Origin: CALAZP01 sp964410725
GTDB lineage: Bacteria; Bacteroidota; Bacteroidia; Chitinophagales; Saprospiraceae
DNA length: 60,659 nucleotides
Direction of reading: 5' to 3'
NCBI GenBank assembly: GCA_964410725.1
Contig: CAYPID010000010.1
Coordinates: forward strand, 1-60,659
Shown: positions 44,059 through 52,647 of the stretch, piece by piece
Position numbering within the stretch: the stretch's first letter is position 1
Layout: every line of letters begins with the position of its first letter
Notes under the pieces: generated by a model
Database searches by the model: none
Seen by the model: only the letters and a program-made list of their open reading frames with translations
What the model was told of the DNA's origin: nothing
Translations under genes and position numbers: made by a program

Positions 44059-45957
44059 TTGAAAGAACTTGCGTTAGAAATTCTGAACAAATATTGGGGT
44101 TATCAGTCCTTTAGGTCTGTACAGTGGCAAGTTATTCATTCTGTACTCAAAGGTCAGGATGTGTTAGCTTTATTGCCCACTGGCGGTGGAAAATCTATCT
44201 GTTTTCAAATTCCAGCATTGATTCGAGAAGGCACTACATTAGTAATTTCCCCCTTGATTGCCTTAATGAGAGACCAAGTGGAAAACCTTCAAAAAAGAGG
44301 CATCGCTGCGGAGGCCGTTTATTCAGGCATGTCCGCTTCTCAAATTGACCGAATTTTAGATAATTGTGTTTATGGGTCTATTAAATTGCTATATCTGTCT
44401 CCTGAAAGAATCAGCTCCCCTTTGTTTGAAGCACGCTTGGCAAAAATGAATATCAGTACCATTGCAATCGATGAAGCACATTGTATTTCTCAATGGGGAT
44501 ACGACTTTAGACCTGCCTACCTTCAGATTTCAAACTTAAGAACTCAACTTCCAAATATTCCCGTTATCGCTTTAACCGCTACTGCAACTCCAAAGGTAGT
44601 AACAGACATCATGGAAAAACTCGACTTCCGCAGACAGAAGGTGGTGCAAATGAGTTTTGAAAGGAAAAATTTAGCTTATTGGGTGGATCACACTACAGAT
44701 AAAGAAAATCAAATGATAAGGATTTTCAAAAAAATGACTGGGAGTGGAATTGTATATGTAAATAATCGACGGAAAACAAGGGAATTGGCAGATTGGATGA
44801 AAAGAAATGGGATATCTGCTGATTATTACCACGCTGGGCTGTCCTCAGCGGAACGACATGAAAAACAAGCTGCCTGGATTGCGGATCAAACCCGTGTCAT
44901 GATCAGCACTAATGCATTTGGAATGGGTATTGACAAACCCAATGTCAGAGTGGTGGTCCACTATGCCTTACCGGAAAATCTGGAGGCGTATTATCAAGAA
45001 GCCGGAAGAGCAGGAAGAGATGGATTAAAAGCCTATGCCATCCTATTTTTCCAACAACAGGATGGTGTCAAACTGTGGAAAAAATTTGAAGACCAATATC
45101 CAGATATAACTTTCATCCGACAGGTCTATCAAGCTATTGCCCATTTTTATCAATTAGCTGTAGGAAGTGGAATACATCAAACCTTCGATTTTGATATCAG
45201 AACTTTTGCCAAAACCTTCCATTTACCCCCAAGAAAATGTCTAACGGCTTTGAAATTACTAGTGGAAGAGGGTTGGATTCATATTACCGATGCGGTATTC
45301 ATTCCCGCCAAACTGCAGATAATTGTGAATAGGGAAATTTTATACGATTATCAACTTAAGTATCCTCAAATGGATCAAGTTTTAAAGGCTCTTTTAAGAA
45401 GCTATCAAGGCTTATTCAGTCAACCCACCCCAATTCAAGAAACTCAAATTGCACGCCTCTTAAATGTTAAAATTCAGGTGGTACAAAAATTATTAAAGCT
45501 GCTTGTTCAAGATCAAATTATACAATACGAACCGTTAAAAGACCAACCACAGCTCACCCTCTTGAGAGACCGCGTCCATGCCAACGATATCCAAATAGAC
45601 CACAAACGATATGAATTTAGAAAACAAAGGAGTATTCATCAAATCGAAAAAACCATTCAATACGCCAATGAAAATCACTGCAGGAGCGCCTATTTGTTGA
45701 ATTACTTTGGGGAACAAGACCCCCCGCTCTGCGGCATTTGCGATTACTGTCAAAATAAAAATGGTCAGCTATCACTAGAAGAAGTACAAATGACTATTTT
45801 AGAAAAGATTCAGCAACACGGGAATGAATTATCGATCGACAAGATCCTTCAATTTTTTCCGAAGGAATCAGAAAAAAAAGTAAATAAGGCCGTTCAACGA
45901 TTAATTGAAAATGAAAAACTGACTTTTTCCAATGGTATATTGCACCGTCACCAATGA
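44059..45957 (+). CDS. recQ: ATP-dependent DNA helicase RecQ
   Basis: A 632-residue superfamily 2 helicase: Walker A GGGKS (42-46), DEAHCISQWGYDFRP, and STNAFGMGIDKPNVR with QEAGRAGRDG in the second RecA fold; then the zinc-binding CRSAYLLNYFG with CGICDYC and a winged-helix-like end. No HRDC domain follows. It unwinds DNA 3' to 5' in repair. TTG at 44059 must be the start: TAG lies three codons upstream in frame. The end overlaps the glycosyltransferase by 26 bases. Confidence 0.93.
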   Translation: MKELALEILNKYWGYQSFRSVQWQVIHSVLKGQDVLALLPTGGGKSICFQIPALIREGTTLVISPLIALMRDQVENLQKRGIAAEAVYSGMSASQIDRILDNCVYGSIKLLYLSPERISSPLFEARLAKMNISTIAIDEAHCISQWGYDFRPAYLQISNLRTQLPNIPVIALTATATPKVVTDIMEKLDFRRQKVVQMSFERKNLAYWVDHTTDKENQMIRIFKKMTGSGIVYVNNRRKTRELADWMKRNGISADYYHAGLSSAERHEKQAAWIADQTRVMISTNAFGMGIDKPNVRVVVHYALPENLEAYYQEAGRAGRDGLKAYAILFFQQQDGVKLWKKFEDQYPDITFIRQVYQAIAHFYQLAVGSGIHQTFDFDIRTFAKTFHLPPRKCLTALKLLVEEGWIHITDAVFIPAKLQIIVNREILYDYQLKYPQMDQVLKALLRSYQGLFSQPTPIQETQIARLLNVKIQVVQKLLKLLVQDQIIQYEPLKDQPQLTLLRDRVHANDIQIDHKRYEFRKQRSIHQIEKTIQYANENHCRSAYLLNYFGEQDPPLCGICDYCQNKNGQLSLEEVQMTILEKIQQHGNELSIDKILQFFPKESEKKVNKAVQRLIENEKLTFSNGILHRHQ

Positions 45958-47044
45958 TTTGAATCAGGATCGTCGAATGCGGCGGATTGGTGAGATTTTG
46001 TCTGAAAATGGTTGGTCATTTACTTTAATAGGCAGGAAAAAAAAAGGAAGTCATGCTTTAGTCGAGGCCCCTTTCAAACAGCTAAGACTATTTTGTTTAT
46101 TTCAAAAGGGTCCGTTTTTTTATTTAGAATTCAACCTCCGGCTACTTGTCCAACTTATAAGAAGTCGTCCTAAAGTTGTCTATTCAGTGGATTTAGATAC
46201 TTTGTGCGCTGGGGTTCTCTACAAAAAATTATTTGGCGGAAAGTTAATTTTTGATGCCCATGAGTATTTCGAGGAGGTTCCTGAATTAATCGGGAGATCC
46301 GTTATTCAATGGATCTGGCGGCGGATTGGCAAATGGGGAATCCCTCAAGTCGACTTAGCTATAACAGTTGGTGATGCATTAGCTGAGGAGTTGAAAAACC
46401 AGTATCAAGTAAATTTTATAGTAGTTCGAAATACTAGAGTTCTTCCAGAAACTCAGATAGCGGATAAAAAATTAACCATTCCCTTTAGGTTGATTTACCT
46501 GGGCATGTTTAACCCCGGTCGGGGTTTAGAGGAACTAATTTCTGCTCTGACTCTACTTGAAAATTGCGAATTATGGTTAGCAGGATCAGGACCGCTTGAA
46601 AGCAATTTAAAGGATCTGGCTCACAAAAAAGAAGTACATAACCGGGTGATATTCAAGGATTTTTTAATTGGTCCAAAAATTGAAGAATTTTTAATTTCTG
46701 GTCATTTAGGCTGTAACTTACTCAATCCAGCAAGCAAAAGTTATTATTATTCTCTGGCCAATAAAACCTTTGACTACATGCATTATGGCCTTCCAGCTTT
46801 ACACCTTAAGCTTCCAGAATATCAAATCATTCATCAAAAATTCGATTGTTTGGCGCTAATCGATCATTTATCTGTTTCTTCCATAGTAGAAAAGGTAAAT
46901 AGTATCATGAATGATGAAAAACAATATGAAAATTTGTCGAGAAACAATTTGATTGCAGCGAAAAAATATCATTGGGGTTTAGAAACCGACCGACTCATAG
47001 AGGAGTTGAAGAAGCTAGGTGTTCCAAAGACCACTTCCATTTGA
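45932..47044 (+). CDS. GT4-type glycosyltransferase (GT-B fold)
   Basis: A 370-residue glycosyltransferase of family 4. The N-terminal domain has VTNDLNQDRRMRRIGEIL and FDAHEYFEEVPEL, the C-terminal domain LIYLGMFNPGRGLEELISAL and the donor-site segment LANKTFDYMHYGLPAL. It may build surface polysaccharide or glycoconjugates. The ATG lies within recQ, so coupling is likely. Its last 50 bases overlap the GT2 gene on the opposite strand, an unusually long convergent overlap. Confidence 0.85.
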   Translation: MVYCTVTNDLNQDRRMRRIGEILSENGWSFTLIGRKKKGSHALVEAPFKQLRLFCLFQKGPFFYLEFNLRLLVQLIRSRPKVVYSVDLDTLCAGVLYKKLFGGKLIFDAHEYFEEVPELIGRSVIQWIWRRIGKWGIPQVDLAITVGDALAEELKNQYQVNFIVVRNTRVLPETQIADKKLTIPFRLIYLGMFNPGRGLEELISALTLLENCELWLAGSGPLESNLKDLAHKKEVHNRVIFKDFLIGPKIEEFLISGHLGCNLLNPASKSYYYSLANKTFDYMHYGLPALHLKLPEYQIIHQKFDCLALIDHLSVSSIVEKVNSIMNDEKQYENLSRNNLIAAKKYHWGLETDRLIEELKKLGVPKTTSI

Positions 47045-47897
47045 GTAAATCTAAACCTAAAAGTTGGGGTGAACTGGATTGGGTTAAATTTTTTCTGATT
47101 TTGCCCTCTAGCGTTTTAATAATTCCTCTTATCAAGTTGGATAATCCCAATTGGAGGGTCTTTTGGGAAATATTAATGATGGGATGATTGAATTCAGGGT
47201 ATTTATTTTTAATCAACCATAGATTTTGTACTGCTTGTTTAGATTTTTGAAGGAATTCGTCAGCGGTTTGAAGTTCGAAATGAAGAACAGGGTTATCAAT
47301 GTGTGTGAATTCCCAACCTTTCCAATGGAGCATTTGTCCAAATAGGGTGTCTTCATGACCATAATGTTGAATGGTCGAATCAAAGGGATGAGCCATCATT
47401 ACAGCGTGAGGTATCATAAAATTATTGGACATGAATTCTACAGATTTCGATTCTCGCTGGATTCCGTAATTCCAGTGAAGCAGAAGTTCAATTTCAGATG
47501 GGGGTTGACTGGAGTAAATCCTACCTCCACAGATTACACTGTAGCTAGGAAGATGTCTGATATAATTTTTAATGAATAGGGGGTCGATGATTTGACTATC
47601 CGCATCTAAAAACAGCAGATAATTTCCAGTGGCCATTTGAGCCAATTCATTGCGCGTTGTGGCTCTTCCTTTGTTTACTTTTCTTTCTACCCAAGATACT
47701 CTGGGATGATTGGCCAAAAAAGAATTTGAATGAGCGTTAACAGGATCGGATCCATCTTCTAATAGGATGATTTCCCAATCTTCCTGAATGCTTTCGCATT
47801 GGAATATTATATCTTGAACTAAGCTATGGACAGATTGATTGAAAACAGGGATGAGAACAGAAACCTTTATTTTATTTTTTACTTTTGGAGTAGCCAA
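46995..47897 (-). CDS. Family 2 glycosyltransferase (GT-A fold)
   Basis: A 300-residue protein with the GT2 start KVSVLIPVFNQSVHSLV, WEIILLEDGSD, NKGRATTRNELAQMATGNYLLFLDADS (D-x-D metal motif) and a later acceptor region (FGQMLHWKGWEFTHIDNPVLHF). It transfers a sugar from a nucleotide donor, substrate unknown. Convergent with the GT4 gene; divergent from mqnE across 68 bases. Confidence 0.87.
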   Translation of the reverse strand: MATPKVKNKIKVSVLIPVFNQSVHSLVQDIIFQCESIQEDWEIILLEDGSDPVNAHSNSFLANHPRVSWVERKVNKGRATTRNELAQMATGNYLLFLDADSQIIDPLFIKNYIRHLPSYSVICGGRIYSSQPPSEIELLLHWNYGIQRESKSVEFMSNNFMIPHAVMMAHPFDSTIQHYGHEDTLFGQMLHWKGWEFTHIDNPVLHFELQTADEFLQKSKQAVQNLWLIKNKYPEFNHPIINISQKTLQLGLSNLIRGIIKTLEGKIRKNLTQSSSPQLLGLDLLKWKWSLEHLASSTPL

Positions 47898-47965
47898 CCG
47901 AACTGGATTAAAACTGTTGAAAAGGATAACGAATGTAAGTCAAAAATAATCCAAAAAGGATCAAT

Positions 47966-49150
47966 ATGGAATCATCAACCATTTTTAAGCAAAAGGCTAG
48001 TTTGCAGGAAAATAAAATTGCGGAAAATGTTCTAAGTGGGAAAAGAATTTCCAACGAAGACGCCTTGTATATGTACCAGCACTCCAATCTGGGATTTGTA
48101 GGCAGTCTGGCTAACCATATCAGGGAACAAAAGCACGGTAACAAGACCTATTTTAATCGAAATTTCCATATTGAGCCTACCAACGTTTGCTTGTATACAT
48201 GCACTTTTTGCTCTTATTCCAGACTCATCAAAAAAAGGTCTGAAGGTTGGGAATACAGTTTGGAGGATATTCTTGAGATCGTAAAAAAATACGATAATCA
48301 GCCAGTTACTGAAGTTCATATTGTAGGGGGGGTTCTTCCACAATACGACCTAGCTTTTTATGAAAACTTATTTCGGGCCATCAAGGATCATCGTCCTGAT
48401 TTACATATCAAAGCATTGACTCCTGTAGAGTATCACTATATTTTCAAAAAAGCCAAAATCAGCTATGAAGAAGGCATGGCGAGAATGAAAGAAGCTGGTT
48501 TGGATTCTATGCCAGGAGGTGGAGCTGAAATATTCCACCCTGAGATCAGAGACCAAATTGCAGGTGGAAAATGTACTGGGGAAGAATGGTTACGCATCCA
48601 CGAAATCTGGCATGAATTAGGGGCGAGATCTAATGCTACTATGTTATATGGTCATATTGAAAAATTCCAGCATAGGGTGCACCATTTGGATGCATTACGC
48701 ACATTACAAGACCGAACGGGAGGTTTTCAGACTTTTATTCCTTTAAAGTTTAGAAATAAAGACAACCAGCTTTCACACCTTTCAGAATCAACGGTTCTAG
48801 AAGATTTAAGAAATTATGCCATTTCAAGAATTTATCTGGACAATTTTGATCATCTCAAATCTTATTGGCCAATGATTGGGCGACAAATAGCTCAATTATC
48901 TTTAGCCTATGGGGTCAACGATATAGATGGAACTATTGACGATACTACCAAAATTTATTCCATGGCTGGATCAGAAGAACAAAACCCAGCTATGAGTACC
49001 GAGGATTTAGTCAAAATGATTCGAGCAGTTGGAAGAGAACCCATTGAAAGAGACACACTCTACGGTATAATCAAAAATTATAAAGACCACCAATTCGAAG
49101 ATGATCATTTATACAAAGGGTATTTATCTCTTCCGGTCATCAACAATTAA
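47966..49150 (+). CDS. mqnE: Aminofutalosine synthase MqnE (radical SAM)
   Basis: A 394-residue radical SAM enzyme with C75-x3-C79-x2-C82 for the 4Fe-4S cluster (EPTNVCLYTCTFC). EVHIVGGVLPQYDL, KALTPVEYHYI and PGGGAEIFHPEIRDQIAGGK are typical of MqnE. It joins 3-enolpyruvylbenzoate with SAM-derived adenosine to make aminofutalosine in menaquinone synthesis. MqnC is similar; the close operon with mqnA fits either, but the sequence favours MqnE. Its stop overlaps the next ATG (TAATG). Confidence 0.9.
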   Translation: MESSTIFKQKASLQENKIAENVLSGKRISNEDALYMYQHSNLGFVGSLANHIREQKHGNKTYFNRNFHIEPTNVCLYTCTFCSYSRLIKKRSEGWEYSLEDILEIVKKYDNQPVTEVHIVGGVLPQYDLAFYENLFRAIKDHRPDLHIKALTPVEYHYIFKKAKISYEEGMARMKEAGLDSMPGGGAEIFHPEIRDQIAGGKCTGEEWLRIHEIWHELGARSNATMLYGHIEKFQHRVHHLDALRTLQDRTGGFQTFIPLKFRNKDNQLSHLSESTVLEDLRNYAISRIYLDNFDHLKSYWPMIGRQIAQLSLAYGVNDIDGTIDDTTKIYSMAGSEEQNPAMSTEDLVKMIRAVGREPIERDTLYGIIKNYKDHQFEDDHLYKGYLSLPVINN

Positions 49151-49782
49151 TGGAAATGGAAAAAGAGTTTTATTTAATCAGACATGGACAAACTGACTTT
49201 AATAAAAGAGGCATAATCCAAGGGGGTGGCATAGATTCATCTTTGAATGATACTGGTTGGGCTCAGGCACATGCTTTTCACCAACAGTATAATCAGGTTT
49301 CCTTTGATCTAATTGTAACGAGTGATTTAAGAAGAACTCACCAAACGCTAAAGCCCTTTTTGGACTTGGGGATTGAACATTACTCTACTTCAGATATCAA
49401 CGAAATTAGTTGGGGGGTCCACGAGGGACAATCTTACAATGATTTGGTTAGAGCATCTTACCAAAAGGTTATTGGGAAATGGAAAACCGGAGATTACGAG
49501 GCGAGATTTGAAGGAGGGGAAAGTGCCACAGAATTAGGAAATAGAGTGGGAAGATTCGTAAATTATTTAAAAAAAACAGAAGCCAAAAAAGTTCTTATAT
49601 GCTCTCATGGGCGCACTATTCGGGCATTGATTTGTTTGCTTAAAACTTTTGAACTCAACCAGATGGAGCAGGTGGACCACCATAATACTGGACTATTCAA
49701 AGGCCTATACCAACATGATCAATTTGTTTTTCATCTAGAAAATGATATTTCGCATTTAGAAAATTTAACCGTCAAAATATAG
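49150..49782 (+). CDS. Histidine phosphatase family protein
   Basis: A 210-residue protein with the RHG motif FYLIRHGQTDFNKRG (catalytic H12), a second motif VTSDLRRTHQTLKPF, WGVHEG and the late SHGRTIRALI with the second catalytic histidine. It belongs to the phosphoglycerate-mutase-like branch 1 of phosphatases. It is sandwiched between mqnE (1-base overlap) and mqnA (4 bases), yet no phosphatase step is known in the futalosine route, so its substrate is unknown. Confidence 0.86.
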   Translation: MEMEKEFYLIRHGQTDFNKRGIIQGGGIDSSLNDTGWAQAHAFHQQYNQVSFDLIVTSDLRRTHQTLKPFLDLGIEHYSTSDINEISWGVHEGQSYNDLVRASYQKVIGKWKTGDYEARFEGGESATELGNRVGRFVNYLKKTEAKKVLICSHGRTIRALICLLKTFELNQMEQVDHHNTGLFKGLYQHDQFVFHLENDISHLENLTVKI

Positions 49783-49786
49783 CACT

Positions 49787-50581
49787 TTGAGCAAACTAAG
49801 GATTTCTGCAGTAAGCTATTTGAATACCAAACCCTTTCTTTACGGATTGGTGGATGCTGCTTATCAGTCGAGATTTGAAATTGAATTGGCACATCCAGCT
49901 GCCTGTGCTGAAAATCTTAAGAATGGGGAAGCAGATATTGCATTGGTGCCTATAGCGCTGGCAAAGGAAATGCCGGGCGGGAAAATTATATCCAATTACT
50001 GTATTGGAACTGAGGGGGCGGTAAAAACGGTCTGTTTATTTTCTCATGTCCCTATTGGTGAAATCGAAAAGGTTGTGCTGGATTATCAGTCCAAGACCTC
50101 AGTGGCTCTGATTCAACTTCTGATGGTTAATTACTGGCAAAAAGAAGTAGAATGGGAAAAAGGAACCCCGGGATTTGAAAACCAAATAAACCATACCACT
50201 GCTGGTTTGGTGATTGGTGATCGCACCATAGATTTAATGGAGCAATTCCCCTACTGCTATGATTTAGGAGAAATTTGGCAAGCACATACAGGATTGCCCT
50301 TTGTATTTGCTGTTTGGATGACCTATACGGACATAGACAGGGAACTTCTCAGTATTTTTAACCAGGCTTTACAGTTGGGTATTGATCACATTGATTCCTT
50401 AGTGTATCTCATTCCCCCCCAATGGAATAGTCCTTTTGACATCAGTACTTATTTAAAAAAGAATATTAGTTATTCCTTAGACGAAACCAAAATTAGAGGT
50501 ATGAATCATTTTTTGAAGGCAATTGGAGTTGGAGAACTGCCTGAAATCATAAATTCTAAAACCTCATTTTTAGTGAATTAA
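49787..50581 (+). CDS. mqnA: Chorismate dehydratase MqnA
   Basis: A 264-residue periplasmic-binding-protein-like enzyme: LRISAVSYLNTKPFLYGL at the N-terminus, AENLKNGEADIALVPIA, SKTSVALIQLLM and GLPFVFAVWMT are MqnA signatures. It makes 3-enolpyruvylbenzoate from chorismate, the first step of the futalosine menaquinone route. TTG at 49787 is the best start, 4 bases after the phosphatase stop. Confidence 0.92.
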   Translation: MSKLRISAVSYLNTKPFLYGLVDAAYQSRFEIELAHPAACAENLKNGEADIALVPIALAKEMPGGKIISNYCIGTEGAVKTVCLFSHVPIGEIEKVVLDYQSKTSVALIQLLMVNYWQKEVEWEKGTPGFENQINHTTAGLVIGDRTIDLMEQFPYCYDLGEIWQAHTGLPFVFAVWMTYTDIDRELLSIFNQALQLGIDHIDSLVYLIPPQWNSPFDISTYLKKNISYSLDETKIRGMNHFLKAIGVGELPEIINSKTSFLVN

Positions 50582-50591
50582 AAGACATGTT

Positions 50592-51185
50592 ATGAATACA
50601 TTAATTGTTTTATTTTTTCAGTTAACCAGTTTATTACCTATGAAAAAGGAATATGAAGTAGCCACATTAGGGGGAGGATGTTTTTGGTGTACAGAAGCCG
50701 TCTATGAAAAAATAGAGGGAGTCAAAGAGGTAGTTTCGGGTTATTCTGGTGGTAGCAAAGCTGATGCAGTTTACGAAAAAGTAGCCAGTGGTCGAACTCA
50801 GCATGCTGAAGTCATTCAAATTACCTTTGATCCCAATGTGGTGGATTATTCAGAAATTTTAGAAATTTTTTGGGTAGCTCACGACCCTACTACGCTGAAT
50901 CGACAGGGAAATGATGTGGGACCTCAGTACCGATCTGTTATATTTTATCATTCGGAAGAACAGCGTTCCAAAGCAGAATCATCCATAAACGAAGTAGCTC
51001 CTTCTATTTGGGATTCCGAGATTGTCACTCAACTGGAACCCTTTGAAGCTTTCTACGAAGCTGAAGATTATCACCAAGACTACTACGATAAAGTTGGAGC
51101 CAGAAATCCTTACTGTACTTTTGTCATTACCCCCAAACTCAAAAAAATCGACAAAATATTTTCAGATAAATTAAAAAATCAATAA
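50592..51185 (+). CDS. msrA: Peptide-methionine (S)-S-oxide reductase MsrA
   Basis: A 197-residue protein with the catalytic motif GGGCFWC (C30 and C33 from the first ATG), and GYSGG, VEVIQITFDP-like and YHQDYYDKVG segments of MsrA. It reduces methionine-S-sulfoxide. From ATG 50592 the protein opens with a hydrophobic stretch (MNTLIVLFFQLTSLLP) that could be an export signal; ATG at 50640 would give a cytoplasmic form. I keep the longer start with doubt. Confidence 0.93.
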   Translation: MNTLIVLFFQLTSLLPMKKEYEVATLGGGCFWCTEAVYEKIEGVKEVVSGYSGGSKADAVYEKVASGRTQHAEVIQITFDPNVVDYSEILEIFWVAHDPTTLNRQGNDVGPQYRSVIFYHSEEQRSKAESSINEVAPSIWDSEIVTQLEPFEAFYEAEDYHQDYYDKVGARNPYCTFVITPKLKKIDKIFSDKLKNQ

Positions 51186-51233
51186 GCTAAGGCAATGATT
51201 TTACTATATTATGCGCGCATTTAATTATATAAA

Positions 51234-52316
51234 ATGAAATTAGGAGTCCTTAAAGAAATAAATGATACCCGAGTAGCTTTAGTACCAGAAGGAATCAAAA
51301 AGTTAGAAGCCACAGGCTTAGAATTTTTATTAGAAAAAGGCCTAGGCGCTGCTGCCATGTTTGGCGATGAACTTTACGCGGCACATGGTCAGGTAGTTGA
51401 CAGAGCACAAGTATTAGCAGAATCCGATATAGTGGTCAGTATCCATCCGTTAAGTGATTCAGAATTAAAAAGTTTGAAGAAAGACACGGTGGTCATTGGT
51501 CAGTATCAACCGTTTATGGATCAAGAAATAACGGCTAAACTTCAATCATTGGGGATTAGGGGAATGAGTCTGGATATGATTCCGAGGACTACTTTAGCGC
51601 AAAGCATGGATGTTTTATCCTCTATGGCTTCCATAGCTGGGTATAAAGCTGTCCTAGAAGCGGCTAGATTATTGCCGAGGTATTTTCCTATGATGATTAC
51701 AGCTGCGGGAAGTCTGAAGCCTGCAAAGGTATTGGTTTTAGGAGCAGGTGTAGCGGGGCTTCAAGCAATAGCTACTGCCAAGAGATTAGGTGCACAAGTA
51801 GAAGCCTTTGATACGCGAAAGGCCGCTAAGGAAGAGGTCCAAAGTTTGGGTGCCAAATTTGTTGAGGTAGAAGGTGCAGCTGACGACACGGCAGCAGGAG
51901 GATACGCTGTAGAACAATCAGAAGAATTTTTGAAAAGGCAACGCGCGGAGGTACAGGCCAGAGCCATCAAATCAGACGTAATCATTACTACTGCTCAAGT
52001 TAGGGGAAGAAAAGCTCCGGTTCTGATTGATGCTGAAACTGTTGAACAGATGATGCCCGGTTCCGTGGTAGTCGATCTCGCTGCTTCCACTGGTGGCAAT
52101 TGTGCTTTAACACAAGATGGAAAAACCATTCAACACCAAGGCGTTACCATTCTTGGAGATTCTAATTTGCCTGCTTTAATGGCGGAAGATGCCAGTAAGT
52201 TGTATTCTAATAACCTGATCAATTTTTTGAAGTATTGGATTAAAGATGGAGCTATGAATCTGGATTTGACCGATGAAATCATCGGAGGAGCATTTTTCAC
52301 TGCAGAACGATCTTAA
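51234..52316 (+). CDS. pntAA: NAD(P) transhydrogenase alpha subunit part 1 (PntAA, domain I)
   Basis: A 360-residue soluble NAD(H)-binding protein: KLGVLKEINDTRVALVPEGIKKL at the N-terminus, the loop AQSMDVLSSMASIAGYKAVLEAA, and VLVLGAGVAGLQAIATAKRLGA (GxGxxG) with AFDTR. It is domain I of the proton-pumping transhydrogenase, which moves hydride from NADH to NADP. The alpha subunit is split into two genes, as in Rhodospirillum. Confidence 0.95.
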   Translation: MKLGVLKEINDTRVALVPEGIKKLEATGLEFLLEKGLGAAAMFGDELYAAHGQVVDRAQVLAESDIVVSIHPLSDSELKSLKKDTVVIGQYQPFMDQEITAKLQSLGIRGMSLDMIPRTTLAQSMDVLSSMASIAGYKAVLEAARLLPRYFPMMITAAGSLKPAKVLVLGAGVAGLQAIATAKRLGAQVEAFDTRKAAKEEVQSLGAKFVEVEGAADDTAAGGYAVEQSEEFLKRQRAEVQARAIKSDVIITTAQVRGRKAPVLIDAETVEQMMPGSVVVDLAASTGGNCALTQDGKTIQHQGVTILGDSNLPALMAEDASKLYSNNLINFLKYWIKDGAMNLDLTDEIIGGAFFTAERS

Positions 52317-52328
52317 AACATAAATTAA

Positions 52329-52643
52329 ATGGATTCAATTATTTCCTTTTTTAGTGAAAATCTATTGATGATTTATCTCTTGATTTTCACCATTATTTTA
52401 GGTTTCGAGGTTATTTCCAAGGTACCTACAGTATTGCACACGCCTTTAATGTCTGGTGCTAATGCCATCAGCGGAGTGGTAATCATCGGGGCCATTATCC
52501 TCATTCGACAGGCTCAGCCGGATGACTATTTGACCTTATCCTTAGGACTTGTAGGGGTGGTTTTGGGTATGGTAAATGTAGTAGGAGGATTCGCGGTTAC
52601 TGATCGAATGTTAGAAATGTTTAAGAAAAAAGTAAAAAAATAA
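52329..52643 (+). CDS. pntAB: NAD(P) transhydrogenase alpha subunit part 2 (PntAB)
   Basis: A 104-residue membrane protein with about three helices; GFEVISKVPTVLHTPLMSGANAISG is the signature of the transhydrogenase proton channel part from the alpha subunit. It starts 12 bases after pntAA and ends 4 bases before pntB. Confidence 0.94.
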   Translation: MDSIISFFSENLLMIYLLIFTIILGFEVISKVPTVLHTPLMSGANAISGVVIIGAIILIRQAQPDDYLTLSLGLVGVVLGMVNVVGGFAVTDRMLEMFKKKVKK

Positions 52644-52647
52644 TCCC

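Noticed and set aside
51211..51220. Palindrome ATGCGCGCAT just before pntAA
   Set aside because: Ten bases only and without flanking symmetry, so it is not distinguishable from chance.
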